This document shows, piece after piece, positions 10,090-18,701 of a DNA stretch of 52,923 nucleotides (positions within the stretch are counted from its first letter, which is position 1; each line of letters begins with the position of its first letter). Source of the stretch: Streptacidiphilus melanogenes (GTDB lineage Bacteria; Actinomycetota; Actinomycetes; Streptomycetales; Streptomycetaceae); contig NZ_BBPP01000001.1 in NCBI RefSeq assembly GCF_000787835.1, positions 379,626 to 432,548 on the forward strand. The letters are read 5' to 3'. The notes under the pieces were generated by a model that had not been told where the DNA came from, searched no databases, and saw nothing but the letters and a program-made list of their open reading frames with translations. A program made the position numbers and the translations under genes.

Positions 10090-10905
10090 TCAGTTGCCGA
10101 AGCCGGGGAAGCCGATGTTGAAGAAGTGGAACAGGCTGTTGCCGTAGTTGGCGTACCAGTCCGCCCCGAACCAGCTGAGGATCGGGTCGACCAGGTTGCC
10201 GAAGAACCAGCCGTTGATCGTGCGGTTGAACAGCAGCAGGAAGACGATCATCATGCCGTAGGGCGCGATGTTCGCGAGCGAGCGGCGGGTCTCGTAGGAG
10301 AGCCAGGGCTCGATGATGCCGTAGCCGTCCAGGCCGGGCATCGGCACCAGGTTCAGGATGGTCGCCATCACCTGGAGCAGGGCCAGGTAGCCGAGCGCCG
10401 AGAAGAACTCCAGGTGCGGCACGGCGGTCAGACCGTCGAACGAGGGCGCGACCGTGGCCAGGAGGATCAGCAGGACGAGCGCGAACGCCGCGTTGATCGC
10501 CGGCCCCGCGGCGGATACCAGCGCGTTCTTCGCCTTGCTGCGGATACGACCGCGCTCGATGAAGACCGCGCCGCCCGGCAGCGCGATGCCACCGAGGACG
10601 ATGAAGATCAGCGGCATGACGAAGCTGTACACCGGGTGCGTGTACTTCAGCGGGTTGAGCGTCAGGTACCCCTTGGCGCCGACGGTGATGTCGCCGCCGT
10701 GCAGCGCGGCCCGCGCGTGGCCGAACTCGTGCAGGCACAGCGAGATCAGCCAGCCCGCGCAGACGAAGAGGAAGACGCCGAGCCTCGCGTTGCCCCAGCC
10801 GACCCACAGTGCCCAGCCCGTGGTGGCGAAGACCGCGAGCAGGACCCAGAAGACGGTGCTGATCCGGCGGTCCGAGTGCGAATGCGAGTGGCTGAACACG
10901 CTCAT
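10090..10905 (-). CDS. Site-2 protease family (M50) membrane metalloprotease
   Basis: A 271-residue polytopic protein with the intramembrane zinc motif HEFGH (residues 59-63) and the third-ligand motif NLVPMPGLDG (D193). These place it in the M50 family that cleaves substrates within the membrane. About six hydrophobic segments are visible, and the N terminus is His/Ser-rich (SHSHSHS). I chose ATG at 10905, where the protein becomes family-like; GGAG is 11 bases upstream, which is longer than usual, and the frame remains open above it. No anti-sigma factor is adjacent, so the substrate is unknown. Confidence 0.85.
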   Translation of the reverse strand: MSVFSHSHSHSDRRISTVFWVLLAVFATTGWALWVGWGNARLGVFLFVCAGWLISLCLHEFGHARAALHGGDITVGAKGYLTLNPLKYTHPVYSFVMPLIFIVLGGIALPGGAVFIERGRIRSKAKNALVSAAGPAINAAFALVLLILLATVAPSFDGLTAVPHLEFFSALGYLALLQVMATILNLVPMPGLDGYGIIEPWLSYETRRSLANIAPYGMMIVFLLLFNRTINGWFFGNLVDPILSWFGADWYANYGNSLFHFFNIGFPGFGN

Positions 10906-11139
10906 GGGTGGCGGGGCTCCGGTCGGGGGCAGCGGCGGACGGGCGGAAGTGCCTGCCGATGATGTCGTGCCGTCGCCGTCCACGCCAAGCCCGGCGCGAA
11001 GACCGTCCGCCCCGCTGGGGTCAACGCCTGAGGTCGCGGCCCGGTTCCGGAGCACCGGGCGGCGCCCCCGTGGCCGGAGGCCCGGACGAGATCCGGCTCT
11101 TGATCACGGGCGCGGCGGGGCGTGGGTCAGAATGTGGGG

Positions 11140-11420
11140 ATGCGCTTCGGGATCCTCGGCAGCACGCTCGTCGTCGACGACGACCAACGGCCCGTAGCCC
11201 TCTCGGGTGCGCGACTGCGTGCTCTCGCTGCCGCGCTCGCCTGCGCGAGGGGCGAGCCGCACCGCCCTGGGCGCTGATCGAGGAGATCTGGGGCGAGGCC
11301 GGTCCGGCCTCGCCCCGCAGGACGCCCTGCAGACCCTGGTGGCCCGTCTGCGCCGCGCCCTCGGCGCTGCGCACGCGGGCGCCGCACACGTCGGCTCGGG
11401 CCCGGAGGGCGTGCGCCCCT
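11140..11420 (+). pseudogene. Remnant of SARP/AfsR-type regulator N terminus, frameshifted
   Basis: The DNA encodes the start of a SARP/BTAD regulator's winged-helix region, but in three different frames. From ATG 11140 it reads [14 protein letters not shown] and [13 protein letters not shown], ending at a stop by 11277. The next piece, [13 protein letters not shown], is in a second frame. [15 protein letters not shown] and GSGPEGVR then follow in a third. At least two indels are needed. No BTAD or ATPase part follows: homology stops near 11420, where a remnant on the opposite strand begins. It is a dead fragment. Confidence 0.75.
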
Positions 11421-11423
11421 GGC

Positions 11424-11771
11424 GTTCAGGTCGAGCAGCCGCCCGATCAGGTAGAGGTTTCGTAGCCGGAGAGCAGCTCGTCGACGGAGGCGTTCTGCCC
11501 TGTGAGGCCGATGGCCCGGCGCAGCCGGTAGGGCTGGCGCTCTACGTCGCAGCCCGCCACGACGGCGTGCCCCGGCGTCGGGTCGGACCAGTGTGGACAG
11601 GATCCGTACGAGCGTTGTCTTGCCGGCCCCGTTCGGGCCGAGCACGCCCATGACGGTGCCCTCGGCGACGTCGAGGTCGACGCCGTCGAGGGCCGTGGTC
11701 TCGCCGTGGTGCTTGGTCAGGCGGCGCACCTGCACGGCGGGGGTGATCTTCGGGTTCGTCCTCAGCTCCAT
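11424..11771 (-). pseudogene. Remnant of DrrA-type ABC transporter ATPase, frameshifted
   Basis: From ATG 11771 the protein reads as a daunorubicin-resistance-type ABC ATPase: [18 protein letters not shown], then Walker [10 protein letters not shown] and [11 protein letters not shown]. An extra G in a GGGG run then shifts the frame. The shifted frame still encodes [18 protein letters not shown], and a one-base loss restores the original frame for [13 protein letters not shown]. The homology then ends before the ABC signature, Walker B and H-loop. It is therefore both frameshifted twice and truncated by the junction with the regulator remnant. Confidence 0.8.
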
Positions 11772-11869
11772 GCCGAGGACTCTGCCGGGGCGCGCCGACA
11801 GGCCGCCGTCGCGGCTCCGTCAGCGCACCGTCACCCCGCCGTCGGCGGAATCGGGTTCCGTCGGCGGGA

Positions 11870-12769
11870 TCAGTGGAAGGTGTGCTTCTCGGCGGGGAAG
11901 GAGCCGCTGCGGACCTCGTCCATGTACTCCGTCGCCGCGCGGCCCAGCTCGGCGCGGAGGTTGGCGTACTGCTTGACGAACTTCGGCACCCGGCCGGCCG
12001 TCATGCCGGCCATGTCCGTCCAGACCAGCACCTGCGCGTCGCAGCCCACGCCCGCCCCGATGCCGACGGTCGGGATGTGCAGCTCGTGGGTGACCTGGGT
12101 GGCCAGCTCCGCCGGAACGGCCTCCAGGACGACCGAGAACGCGCCCGCGGACTGGACGGTCTTCGCGTCGCGCAGCAGCTGGTGCGCCGCCTCGTCGCCG
12201 CGGCCCTGGACCGGGTAGCCGCCGAGCGCGTGCACCGACTGCGGGGTCAGGCCCAGGTGGGCCATGACCGGGACGCCGGCCTGCACCAGCATCTCGATGG
12301 CCGGCGCGGAGCGCTCGCCGCCCTCCAGCTTCACCGCGTGGACCCCGGCCTCCTTCATCAGCCGTACGGCGTTGCGCAGCGCCTGCGCGGGGGACTCCTG
12401 GTAGCTGCCGAAAGGCAGGTCGGCGACGATCAGCGCGCGCTGGGTGCCGCGGACGACCGCGGCGGACAGCATCGCGATCTCGTCCATGGTGACCGGCACG
12501 GTCGTGTCGTAGCCGAGGTGGCAGTTGCCCATCGAGTCGCCGACGAGCAGCACCGGGATGCCGGCCTCGTCGAAGACGCCGGCGGTCATCGCGTCGTAGG
12601 CGGTCAGCATGGCCCAGCGCTCGCCACGGGCCTTGGCGGCGGCGAGGTCGCGCACGGTGACCCGGCGCGAGGTGACGCCGCCGTAGAGGGAGCCGGTGCC
12701 GTCCTTCCCGGCGGAGGAGCCGGACGGGCCGGAGGGAGCTTGGGCAGGCGGAAGCGAACCGTTCTGCAT
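11870..12769 (-). CDS. panB: 3-methyl-2-oxobutanoate hydroxymethyltransferase
   Basis: First committed enzyme of pantothenate (coenzyme A) synthesis; it transfers a hydroxymethyl group from methylenetetrahydrofolate to alpha-ketoisovalerate. The 299-residue protein shows [16 protein letters not shown], the metal-ligand motif [38 protein letters not shown] and the late PTVGIGAG. An N-terminal extension of about 30 Ser/Gly-rich residues is common in streptomycetes. ATG 12769 has GGAG 7 bases upstream. It is divergent from the DHA2 exporter; its promoter must lie close to the palindrome at 12905-12937. Confidence 0.95.
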   Translation of the reverse strand: MQNGSLPPAQAPSGPSGSSAGKDGTGSLYGGVTSRRVTVRDLAAAKARGERWAMLTAYDAMTAGVFDEAGIPVLLVGDSMGNCHLGYDTTVPVTMDEIAMLSAAVVRGTQRALIVADLPFGSYQESPAQALRNAVRLMKEAGVHAVKLEGGERSAPAIEMLVQAGVPVMAHLGLTPQSVHALGGYPVQGRGDEAAHQLLRDAKTVQSAGAFSVVLEAVPAELATQVTHELHIPTVGIGAGVGCDAQVLVWTDMAGMTAGRVPKFVKQYANLRAELGRAATEYMDEVRSGSFPAEKHTFH

Positions 12770-12904
12770 GACGTGTCTCCTGTGTCGTGGTCTCGTGGCG
12801 CCGTGCGGCGTCCCCGGATCACGTCCATGCTGGCACGCGCTCGCGAGAGAGGGAAAGAGGAGCGCGCCGGGTGGGGGAGTCGCGCGCATCACTCCCCCGG
12901 GCAC

Positions 12905-12937
12905 ATTTTCGATACGAGACGTTCTCGTATCGAAAAT
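12905..12937. promoter_or_regulatory. Perfect 33-bp inverted repeat, probable TetR operator
   Basis: Arms ATTTTCGATACGAGA (12905-12919) and TCTCGTATCGAAAAT (12923-12937) are exact reverse complements around a CGT spacer. The site lies just before the DHA2 exporter and in the panB/exporter divergent gap. The exporter is followed by a TetR gene, so this is most simply that regulator's operator. The local AT content is far above the surroundings. Confidence 0.85.
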
Positions 12938-12941
12938 GCGC

Positions 12942-12954
12942 TAGTCTGCTGCCA
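12942..12954 (+). promoter_or_regulatory. Putative -10 element giving a leaderless exporter transcript
   Basis: TAGTCT at 12942-12947 fits an actinobacterial -10 box and lies 6 bases before the exporter ATG at 12954. No Shine-Dalgarno sequence is present in the gap. Transcription would start at or next to the A of the ATG, with the palindrome occupying the -35 to -10 region. No convincing -35 box was found. Confidence 0.4.
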
Positions 12955-14663
12955 TGACGACGACTGCCCCTGCCGCTGCCCCGCCGCGGGTGCCCGAGGC
13001 GATACACAAGCGCCGCTGGGCGATCCTCACCGTCCTGGTTTTCAGCCTGCTCGTAGTGGTGCTGGACAACTCGATCCTGAACGTCGCGATGAAGACGATC
13101 GCCTCGCCGAAGCCCACGGGCATCGGCGCCACCCAGAGCCAGCTGGAATGGGCGATCAACTCGTACACCCTGGTCTTCGTCGGCCTGCTGTTCACCGCCG
13201 GCCTGCTCGGTGACCGGCTCGGCCGCAAGAAGGTGCTGCTCTTCGGCATGGTCGTCTTCGGAGCGGGCTCGCTGCTCTGCTCCATGGCGAGCAGTCCGGC
13301 TGAGCTGATCGCCTTCCGGGCCGTCATGGGCTTCGGCGGGGCCTTCGTGCTCCCGGCCACGCTGGCCATCATCATGAACGTCTTCGAGCGCGAGGAGCAC
13401 CCGAAGGCCATCGGCATCTGGTCCGGAGCGGTGGGTCTGGCCATCGCGATCGGCCCGATCGCGGGCGGCCTGCTGCTGGCCCACTTCTGGTGGGGCTCGG
13501 TCTTCCTGGTCAACGTGCCCATCGTGGTCGCCGCCCTGATCGGCATGGTCTGGCTGGTGCCGGACTCGCGCGACCCCAAGCCCGGCAAGCTCGACCCGCT
13601 GGGCGTGCTGCTCTCGATGGTCGGCCTGGTGGCGCTGATCTACGGCATCATCAAGGGCGGCCAGGACGCCGACTTCGGCGCCACCGAGAGCTGGGTGCCG
13701 ATCGTCGGCGGTGTGCTGGTGCTGGTGGCCTTCGTGCTCTACCAGAAGCGCGCCGCCCACCCGGTGCTCACCATCTCGTGGTTCCGCAACCGGCACTTCT
13801 CCGCCTCCGTCGTCGCCATCGGGCTGGCCTTCTTCGCGCTGATGGGCGTCACGTTCTTCGGCGTCTTCTACATCCAGAGCGTGCGCGGCTACAGCCCGCT
13901 CCAGGCCGGTCTGCTGCTGCTCCCGCTGGCGATAGCGCAGCTGATCTTCTCGCCGCGGGCCCGGTTCGTGGTGGACCGCTTCGGCGTCAGGGTCACCATC
14001 GCGCTCGGCATGGTGCTGATCGCCGGCTCGTTCATCGGGTTCATGACCCTGGGCCGCACCACGGGCATCTGGGTGCTCGAGGTCGTCGCCTTCGTCCAGG
14101 GCGCCGGCATGGCCCTGGTGATGCCGCCCGCCTCGGTCACCATCATGTCCAGCCTGCCGAGGGAGAAGGCGGGCTCGGGTTCGGCCGTCAACAACACGTT
14201 CCGGCAGGTCGGCGGTTCCCTTGGCGTCGCGGTGCTCGGCGCGCTGCTGTCGACGTCCTACCGCAGCGGCATCAGCGGGCACCTCGACACGCTGCCGCCC
14301 GCCCTGCGCGGCCCGGCGGGCGAGTCCATCGAGGGCACGCTCGGCATCGCCGCGCAGCCGCAGCTCCACGCGTCCGGCCTGGTCGGCCCGGCCAAGGATG
14401 CCTTCGTCCACGCCATGCACGTCACGGCGCTGGGCGCCGCAGGCGCGGCGGTGCTCGGCCTGATCGTCGCCCTGGCCTTCCTGCCCGGCAAGGCCGCGTC
14501 CTACGGCGGTGCGATGGCGCCGCGCGCGACGGGCCAGGACGAGCAGGCGGACGCAAAGACGGACGCAAAGACGGACGCGCAGTCGGCAACGTCGGCGCAG
14601 TCCGCGGAGGCGGCCGCGAAGTCCCAGGTGGCCGTGGACGCTACCGGGGCTCAAGCCGAGTGA
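12954..14663 (+). CDS. DHA2-family MFS multidrug exporter (EmrB/QacA type)
   Basis: A 569-residue proton-driven drug exporter with the length and about 14 hydrophobic segments of the DHA2 family. Motif A is [16 protein letters not shown] (about residues 81-96); the N terminus has [13 protein letters not shown], typical of motif D1. A hydrophilic C-terminal tail of about 55 residues is rich in Ala, Ser and Gln and contains a DAKT repeat. There is no ribosome binding site, suggesting a leaderless message. It lies directly downstream of the 33-bp palindrome, and a TetR gene begins 14 bases after its stop. Probably induced by an exported compound that releases the regulator. Confidence 0.92.
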   Translation: MTTTAPAAAPPRVPEAIHKRRWAILTVLVFSLLVVVLDNSILNVAMKTIASPKPTGIGATQSQLEWAINSYTLVFVGLLFTAGLLGDRLGRKKVLLFGMVVFGAGSLLCSMASSPAELIAFRAVMGFGGAFVLPATLAIIMNVFEREEHPKAIGIWSGAVGLAIAIGPIAGGLLLAHFWWGSVFLVNVPIVVAALIGMVWLVPDSRDPKPGKLDPLGVLLSMVGLVALIYGIIKGGQDADFGATESWVPIVGGVLVLVAFVLYQKRAAHPVLTISWFRNRHFSASVVAIGLAFFALMGVTFFGVFYIQSVRGYSPLQAGLLLLPLAIAQLIFSPRARFVVDRFGVRVTIALGMVLIAGSFIGFMTLGRTTGIWVLEVVAFVQGAGMALVMPPASVTIMSSLPREKAGSGSAVNNTFRQVGGSLGVAVLGALLSTSYRSGISGHLDTLPPALRGPAGESIEGTLGIAAQPQLHASGLVGPAKDAFVHAMHVTALGAAGAAVLGLIVALAFLPGKAASYGGAMAPRATGQDEQADAKTDAKTDAQSATSAQSAEAAAKSQVAVDATGAQAE

Positions 14664-14677
14664 GGGAGGATGGGGCG

Positions 14678-15496
14678 GTGAGCAGCAGCGCAGGCAAGGC
14701 CGAAGCCGTGGACAGCGAGTTCGAGAACCTGATCAGTCGCGAGCTCGGCCGTCAGCGTCCCACCGCCCCAGCCGCCCACCCCGAACCGGCCACGCCACCA
14801 GTTCCGGCTCCGGCTGCGAGTCCGACCAAGGCTGCGCGGCGGGCCCCGAGTCCGGCTCCCGCCAAGCGTGGTCGGCCGCGCAGCGAGGCGGTCGAGGCCT
14901 CGATCGTGGAGGGCATGCTCCGCCTGCTCGCCAAGGGATCCAGCCTGGCCGGTCTCTCGGTCGAGGCCATCGCCTCCGAGGCGGGGGTCGGCAAGGCGAC
15001 GATCTACCGCCGCTGGGCGGACAAGGACGCCATGCTGCTGCATCTGCTGACGCAGCTGGAATCCAAGGTCGACCCGATCTGCGAGCGGGCCACGCTGCGC
15101 GAGACGCTCATCGCGGCCGTCGACAGCATCCGGCTGAACGCAGTGAACCGCCGCTCCGGCAGCGATCTCGCCATGATCGGCGCCGAGATCCGGGCCATCC
15201 CGGACCTCTACTGCCGCTACCACGAGACCGTCATCGAGCCCCGCCGCCGGGCGCTGCGCGAGCTGGTCCACGCCGCCCAGCTCCGGGGCGAACTGCGCGA
15301 CGACATCGATCCGGACCTGCTCGGCGAGCTGGTCGTCGGCCCGATGCTGTCCCGCGCCGTGCTGCACCCGGACGCGTCCATCGACGACCCGACGCTCGCG
15401 GCGACGATCGTCGACGCCGTCCTGGAGGGCGTGGCGGTCAAGCCCGGGATTTCATCGAACACTCACCCGGTTCACGACAACGCCGACGGAACCTGA
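14678..15496 (+). CDS. TetR/AcrR-family repressor, probable regulator of the upstream exporter
   Basis: A 272-residue protein with a classical TetR helix-turn-helix (SVEAIASEAGVGKATIYRRWADKDAML, in two parts around residue 105-130). It follows a Pro/Ala-rich extension of nearly 65 residues ending in KRGRPRSE. The extension is unusual, since TetR proteins normally start with the RGRP segment. The GTG at 14678 has GGGAGG about 8 bases upstream. The 14-base gap to the exporter stop indicates co-transcription and therefore autoregulation through the palindrome at 12905-12937. Confidence 0.9.
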   Translation: MSSSAGKAEAVDSEFENLISRELGRQRPTAPAAHPEPATPPVPAPAASPTKAARRAPSPAPAKRGRPRSEAVEASIVEGMLRLLAKGSSLAGLSVEAIASEAGVGKATIYRRWADKDAMLLHLLTQLESKVDPICERATLRETLIAAVDSIRLNAVNRRSGSDLAMIGAEIRAIPDLYCRYHETVIEPRRRALRELVHAAQLRGELRDDIDPDLLGELVVGPMLSRAVLHPDASIDDPTLAATIVDAVLEGVAVKPGISSNTHPVHDNADGT

Positions 15497-15577
15497 GGTC
15501 GGCGGGGGTGCGTCTCCTCACCCATAGGCTGAGTCCCGGCAAACGGGATCAATCCGGGCAAGGGTGAGGAACAGCGC

Positions 15578-16552
15578 ATGCTTCGCGGTTTTCGGGGGAT
15601 CCACTGGCGCGGCCGGGACGGCAAGGGCCGTTCCACTTGGCGCCGAGGCTGGATCCTGGCCGTACTCGCGCTGCTGCTTGCCGGCGTCCTCGCCTTCCAC
15701 CGGCAGATCCCGGACACCTTCGGAAACTTCGGCAGCCTGATCGAGACCTTCCTGCCCTGGTGCGGCCTGGCCGTTCCCGTGCTGCTGGTCCTCGCCCTGC
15801 TGCGCCGTTCCGCGACCGCGCTGGTCGCCCTGCTGGCGCCGGTGCTGATCTGGAGCGTCCTGTTCGGCTCGCTGCTGCCGGACAAGAGCGGCGGCTCCTA
15901 CGACTTCACCGCCGTCCAGCACAACATCAGCGCGGACAACACGTCCGTCGCGAGCACCATGCGGACGCTGATGCAGGCCGATCCCGACGTGATCTCCCTG
16001 GAGGAGATCACCGGCCCGGCACTGCCGACGATCACTCAGGTGCTGGACGGGACCTACCGCTACCACGTCGTCGAGGGCACGGTCGGCCTCTGGTCCAAGT
16101 ACCCGCTGGCCGACACCGGCCCCGTCGACATCAAGATCGGCTGGACCCGGGCGCTGCGGGCGACGGTCCACGCCCCGCAGGGAGACCTGGCGGTCTACGT
16201 CGCCCACATGCCGTCCGTCCGCGTCCACTTCGACGGCGGCTTCACCGCCAACCAGCGCAACCGCAGCGCGGAGGCGCTGGGTGAGGCGATCAGCCACGAG
16301 TCGCTCAAGCGGGTCCTGCTGCTGGGCGACATGAACGGCACCATGAACGACCGCGCACTGGCCCCCATCACCATGCAGCTGCGCTCCGCGCAGGGCAGCG
16401 CGGGCGCCGGCTTCGGCTTCTCCTGGCCCGCGACCTTCCCCTCGGCCCGGATCGACCAGATCATGTCCCGCGGCATGACCCCGACGGCCGCGTGGACGCT
16501 CCCCCAGACCGGCAGCGACCACCTCCCGATCGGCGCCCACTTCGAGCTGTAG
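15578..16552 (+). CDS. Membrane-anchored endonuclease/exonuclease/phosphatase-fold protein
   Basis: A 324-residue protein with three N-terminal membrane helices (about residues 25-41, 60-75 and 82-98) followed by an EEP hydrolase domain. The family's acidic and histidine motifs are present: QHNIS, ISLEEI, LLLGDMNGT, IDQIM and GSDHLPI. The domain is predicted to lie outside the membrane. Members hydrolyse phosphodiesters or phosphomonoesters, including lipids and nucleic acids; the substrate here is unknown. GAGGA lies about 7 bases before the ATG. It converges with nadE across a hairpin-forming repeat. Confidence 0.88.
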   Translation: MLRGFRGIHWRGRDGKGRSTWRRGWILAVLALLLAGVLAFHRQIPDTFGNFGSLIETFLPWCGLAVPVLLVLALLRRSATALVALLAPVLIWSVLFGSLLPDKSGGSYDFTAVQHNISADNTSVASTMRTLMQADPDVISLEEITGPALPTITQVLDGTYRYHVVEGTVGLWSKYPLADTGPVDIKIGWTRALRATVHAPQGDLAVYVAHMPSVRVHFDGGFTANQRNRSAEALGEAISHESLKRVLLLGDMNGTMNDRALAPITMQLRSAQGSAGAGFGFSWPATFPSARIDQIMSRGMTPTAAWTLPQTGSDHLPIGAHFEL

Positions 16553-16568
16553 GGAAGTTGCACTTACC

Positions 16569-16703
16569 CAGGGGCACGGGGAACTGGGCGAGCAACCACC
16601 GGCGTGCGGACGGCCCCGCGCACCCCGGACCATCCGCTCATCAGACGGGGGCACCTCCCGGCCGAAGTCCGGGGGACTGTCGCGCAGTTCCGCGCGCCCC
16701 TGA
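16569..16703. repeat. Dispersed intergenic inverted repeat, copy 1 (probable bidirectional terminator)
   Basis: The left arm, starting CAGGGGCACGGGGAACTG, pairs with the right arm ending CAGTTCCGCGCGCCCCTGA, mismatched at only a few positions. The element fills the gap between the convergent EEP and nadE genes. Its inner segment GCAACCACCGGCGTGCGGA recurs exactly in the copy at 28147-28244. Streptomycete genomes carry many elements with this CAGGGGCGCGGGGAACTG-like arm. Confidence 0.8.
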
Positions 16704-16725
16704 ACAGTGCACCTACCTCGATTGC

Positions 16726-18483
16726 CTACCGCTCGCGCCACCTGTTGGTGATCGGCTGGCGGCGGTCCCTGCCGAAGTTCCTGACGCTGATCTTCGTGCC
16801 CGGCGGGTATTGCCGCCGCTTGTACTCCGCCGTGTCCACGAGCCGGATCACCCGCTCCACCAGCGCCGGGTCGTAGCCCTCGGCGACGATCTGGGCGAGG
16901 CCCAGGTCCCGTTCCACATACGCCGTCAGGACCGCGTCCAGGGTGTCGTACTCCGGCAGGGAGTCCGTGTCGACCTGGCCGGGGCGCAGCTCTGCGGACG
17001 GAGGCTTGGAGATGGTGTTCTCCGGGATGGGCGGGGTCTCGCCCCGCTCCTCCGCGATCTCGTTGCGCCAGCGCGCCAGGCGGAAGACCAGCGTCTTGTA
17101 GACGTCCTTGATCGGGCCGAAGGCGCCGACCGAGTCGCCGTAGAGGGTGGAGTAACCGACCGCCAGCTCGCTCTTGTTGCCCGGGGCGAGGACGATGTGG
17201 CCCTCCTGGTTGGAGACGGCCATCAGCAGCGTGCCGCGCAGGCGCGACTGCAGGTTCTCCTCGGCGAGGCCGGTCAGCTTGAGCGAGTCCATAGAGGCGT
17301 CGAACATGGGTGCGATGGAGACCGTGCGGAAGTTCAGGCCTGTCCGGCGGGCCAGCTCCGCGGCGTCGTCGCGCGAGTGGTCGGAGGAGTAGGTGCTCGG
17401 CATGGAGATGCCGTGGACGTTCTCGGCCCCGATCGCGTCGACGGCGATCGCCGCGACGAGCGCGGAGTCGATGCCGCCGGAGAGGCCGATCAGCACCGAC
17501 CGGAAGCCGTTCTTGCGCACATAGGCGCGGACGCCGCAGACCAGCGCGGCGTAGACCTCCTCCAGCTCGGCCATCGGCGCGGCCTCGCCGGGCACGACCG
17601 GCTCCGCAGGGGCCGGCAGCGGCTCCTCGGACAGGACGGTGCGCTTGATCTCCAGGCTGTCGGCGACGATCCGCGTCGTGCCGTCCGCCTTGGCGGTGGC
17701 GGCGGGCAGGTCGAGGTCGATCAGCAGGCACCCCTCCTCGAACTGGGGGGCGCGCGCCAGCACCGTGCCGCCGGCCTCGACGACGACGGACTGGCCGTCG
17801 AAGACGAGCTCGTCCTGGCCGCCGACCAGGTTGAGGTACGCGAGGGTGCAGCCGGCCTCCGCCGCGCGCCTGCGGACCAGGGCGAGGCGCTCGTCGCCGC
17901 GCCGCGCCTCGTAGGGGGAGGCGTTGATCACCAGCAGCAGCCCGGCGTCGGCCTGGTGCGCGGCCTGGACCCGGCCGCCGTCCTGCCAGATGTCCTCGCA
18001 GATGGCCAGCGCCACGTCGACACCGTGCAGGCGGACGACGGGGAGGGTGTCGCCGGGGACGAAGTAGCGGAACTCGTCGAAGGTGCCGTAGTTGGGCAGG
18101 TGATGCTTGGCCATCCGAGCGACGACCTCACCCTTGTGGAGCACGGCGGCGCAGTTCTGCGGGGAGCCCGCCGGGAGGCCGAGCCGTGGGGTGTCCTCGA
18201 GGGACTTGCCCAGGTAGCCGACGACGACCGGAACCTCGCCGAGCCCCTCCGCCTCCAGCCGCGCCGCCAGCGCCACCAGCGCCGAGCGTGACGCCTCGAT
18301 GAAGGACGGGCGCAGCGCCAGGTCCTCGATGGGGTAGCCGTTGAGCGCGAGCTCGGGGAAGGCGACCAGGTGGGCGCCCTGCTCTGCGGCGTGACGGGTC
18401 CAGCTGACGATCAGCTCGGCGTTGCCGTCGATGTCGCCGACGACGCTGTCGATCTGGTTCAACGCGAGGCGAAGGCTAGGCAT
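16726..18483 (-). CDS. nadE: Glutamine-dependent NAD+ synthetase
   Basis: Makes NAD+ by amidating nicotinic acid adenine dinucleotide, using ammonia channelled from glutamine. The 585-residue protein is a fusion. The N-terminal nitrilase-type glutaminase has its triad visible: E44 (FPELALNGYP), K126 (KHHLPNYGTFDE) and C162 (AICEDIW). The C-terminal synthetase has the P-loop GLSGGIDSAL and the APGNKSELAVGY and KPPSAELRPGQ signatures. ATG 18483 gives the family-standard N terminus MPSLRLALNQID; its ribosome site is weak (GTGGGT). Confidence 0.95.
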   Translation of the reverse strand: MPSLRLALNQIDSVVGDIDGNAELIVSWTRHAAEQGAHLVAFPELALNGYPIEDLALRPSFIEASRSALVALAARLEAEGLGEVPVVVGYLGKSLEDTPRLGLPAGSPQNCAAVLHKGEVVARMAKHHLPNYGTFDEFRYFVPGDTLPVVRLHGVDVALAICEDIWQDGGRVQAAHQADAGLLLVINASPYEARRGDERLALVRRRAAEAGCTLAYLNLVGGQDELVFDGQSVVVEAGGTVLARAPQFEEGCLLIDLDLPAATAKADGTTRIVADSLEIKRTVLSEEPLPAPAEPVVPGEAAPMAELEEVYAALVCGVRAYVRKNGFRSVLIGLSGGIDSALVAAIAVDAIGAENVHGISMPSTYSSDHSRDDAAELARRTGLNFRTVSIAPMFDASMDSLKLTGLAEENLQSRLRGTLLMAVSNQEGHIVLAPGNKSELAVGYSTLYGDSVGAFGPIKDVYKTLVFRLARWRNEIAEERGETPPIPENTISKPPSAELRPGQVDTDSLPEYDTLDAVLTAYVERDLGLAQIVAEGYDPALVERVIRLVDTAEYKRRQYPPGTKISVRNFGRDRRQPITNRWRER

Positions 18484-18615
18484 ACCCACAGAGTAATCGT
18501 CTCTTAGACGAGATGTGCGGCTCGGCCGGCACCCGTTCGGCGGCGTTTCCGGTCCGGGCTCCAACGAGCAGCGCCCACACGTTAGATGCTCTGATATGAC
18601 CTGGATATAGCTGTA

Positions 18616-18645
18616 TTGACGGTATGTCCGAATTAAAGGTACTTT
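18616..18645 (+). promoter_or_regulatory. Putative promoter for the SPFH gene
   Basis: TTGACG (18616-18621) and TACTTT (18640-18645) are separated by 18 bases, in a stretch of AT-rich DNA between the divergent nadE and SPFH genes. The predicted start of transcription would be about 45 bases before the translation start. Confidence 0.4.
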
Positions 18646-18701
18646 CGAGCTCCGAGCAAGGTGCGGGTACGGACGAACGCCCGTGAGAGGGGATGGACCA
18701 C

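Noticed and set aside
10056-10091. Possible hairpin between the 57-residue gene and the site-2 protease
   Set aside because: Arms are short and imperfect; with a 44-base gap it is not separable from chance at this GC.
18693-18701. ATG start for the SPFH protein at 18693
   Set aside because: The GAGAGGGG ribosome site directly abuts it; the in-frame GTG at 18702 has proper spacing.
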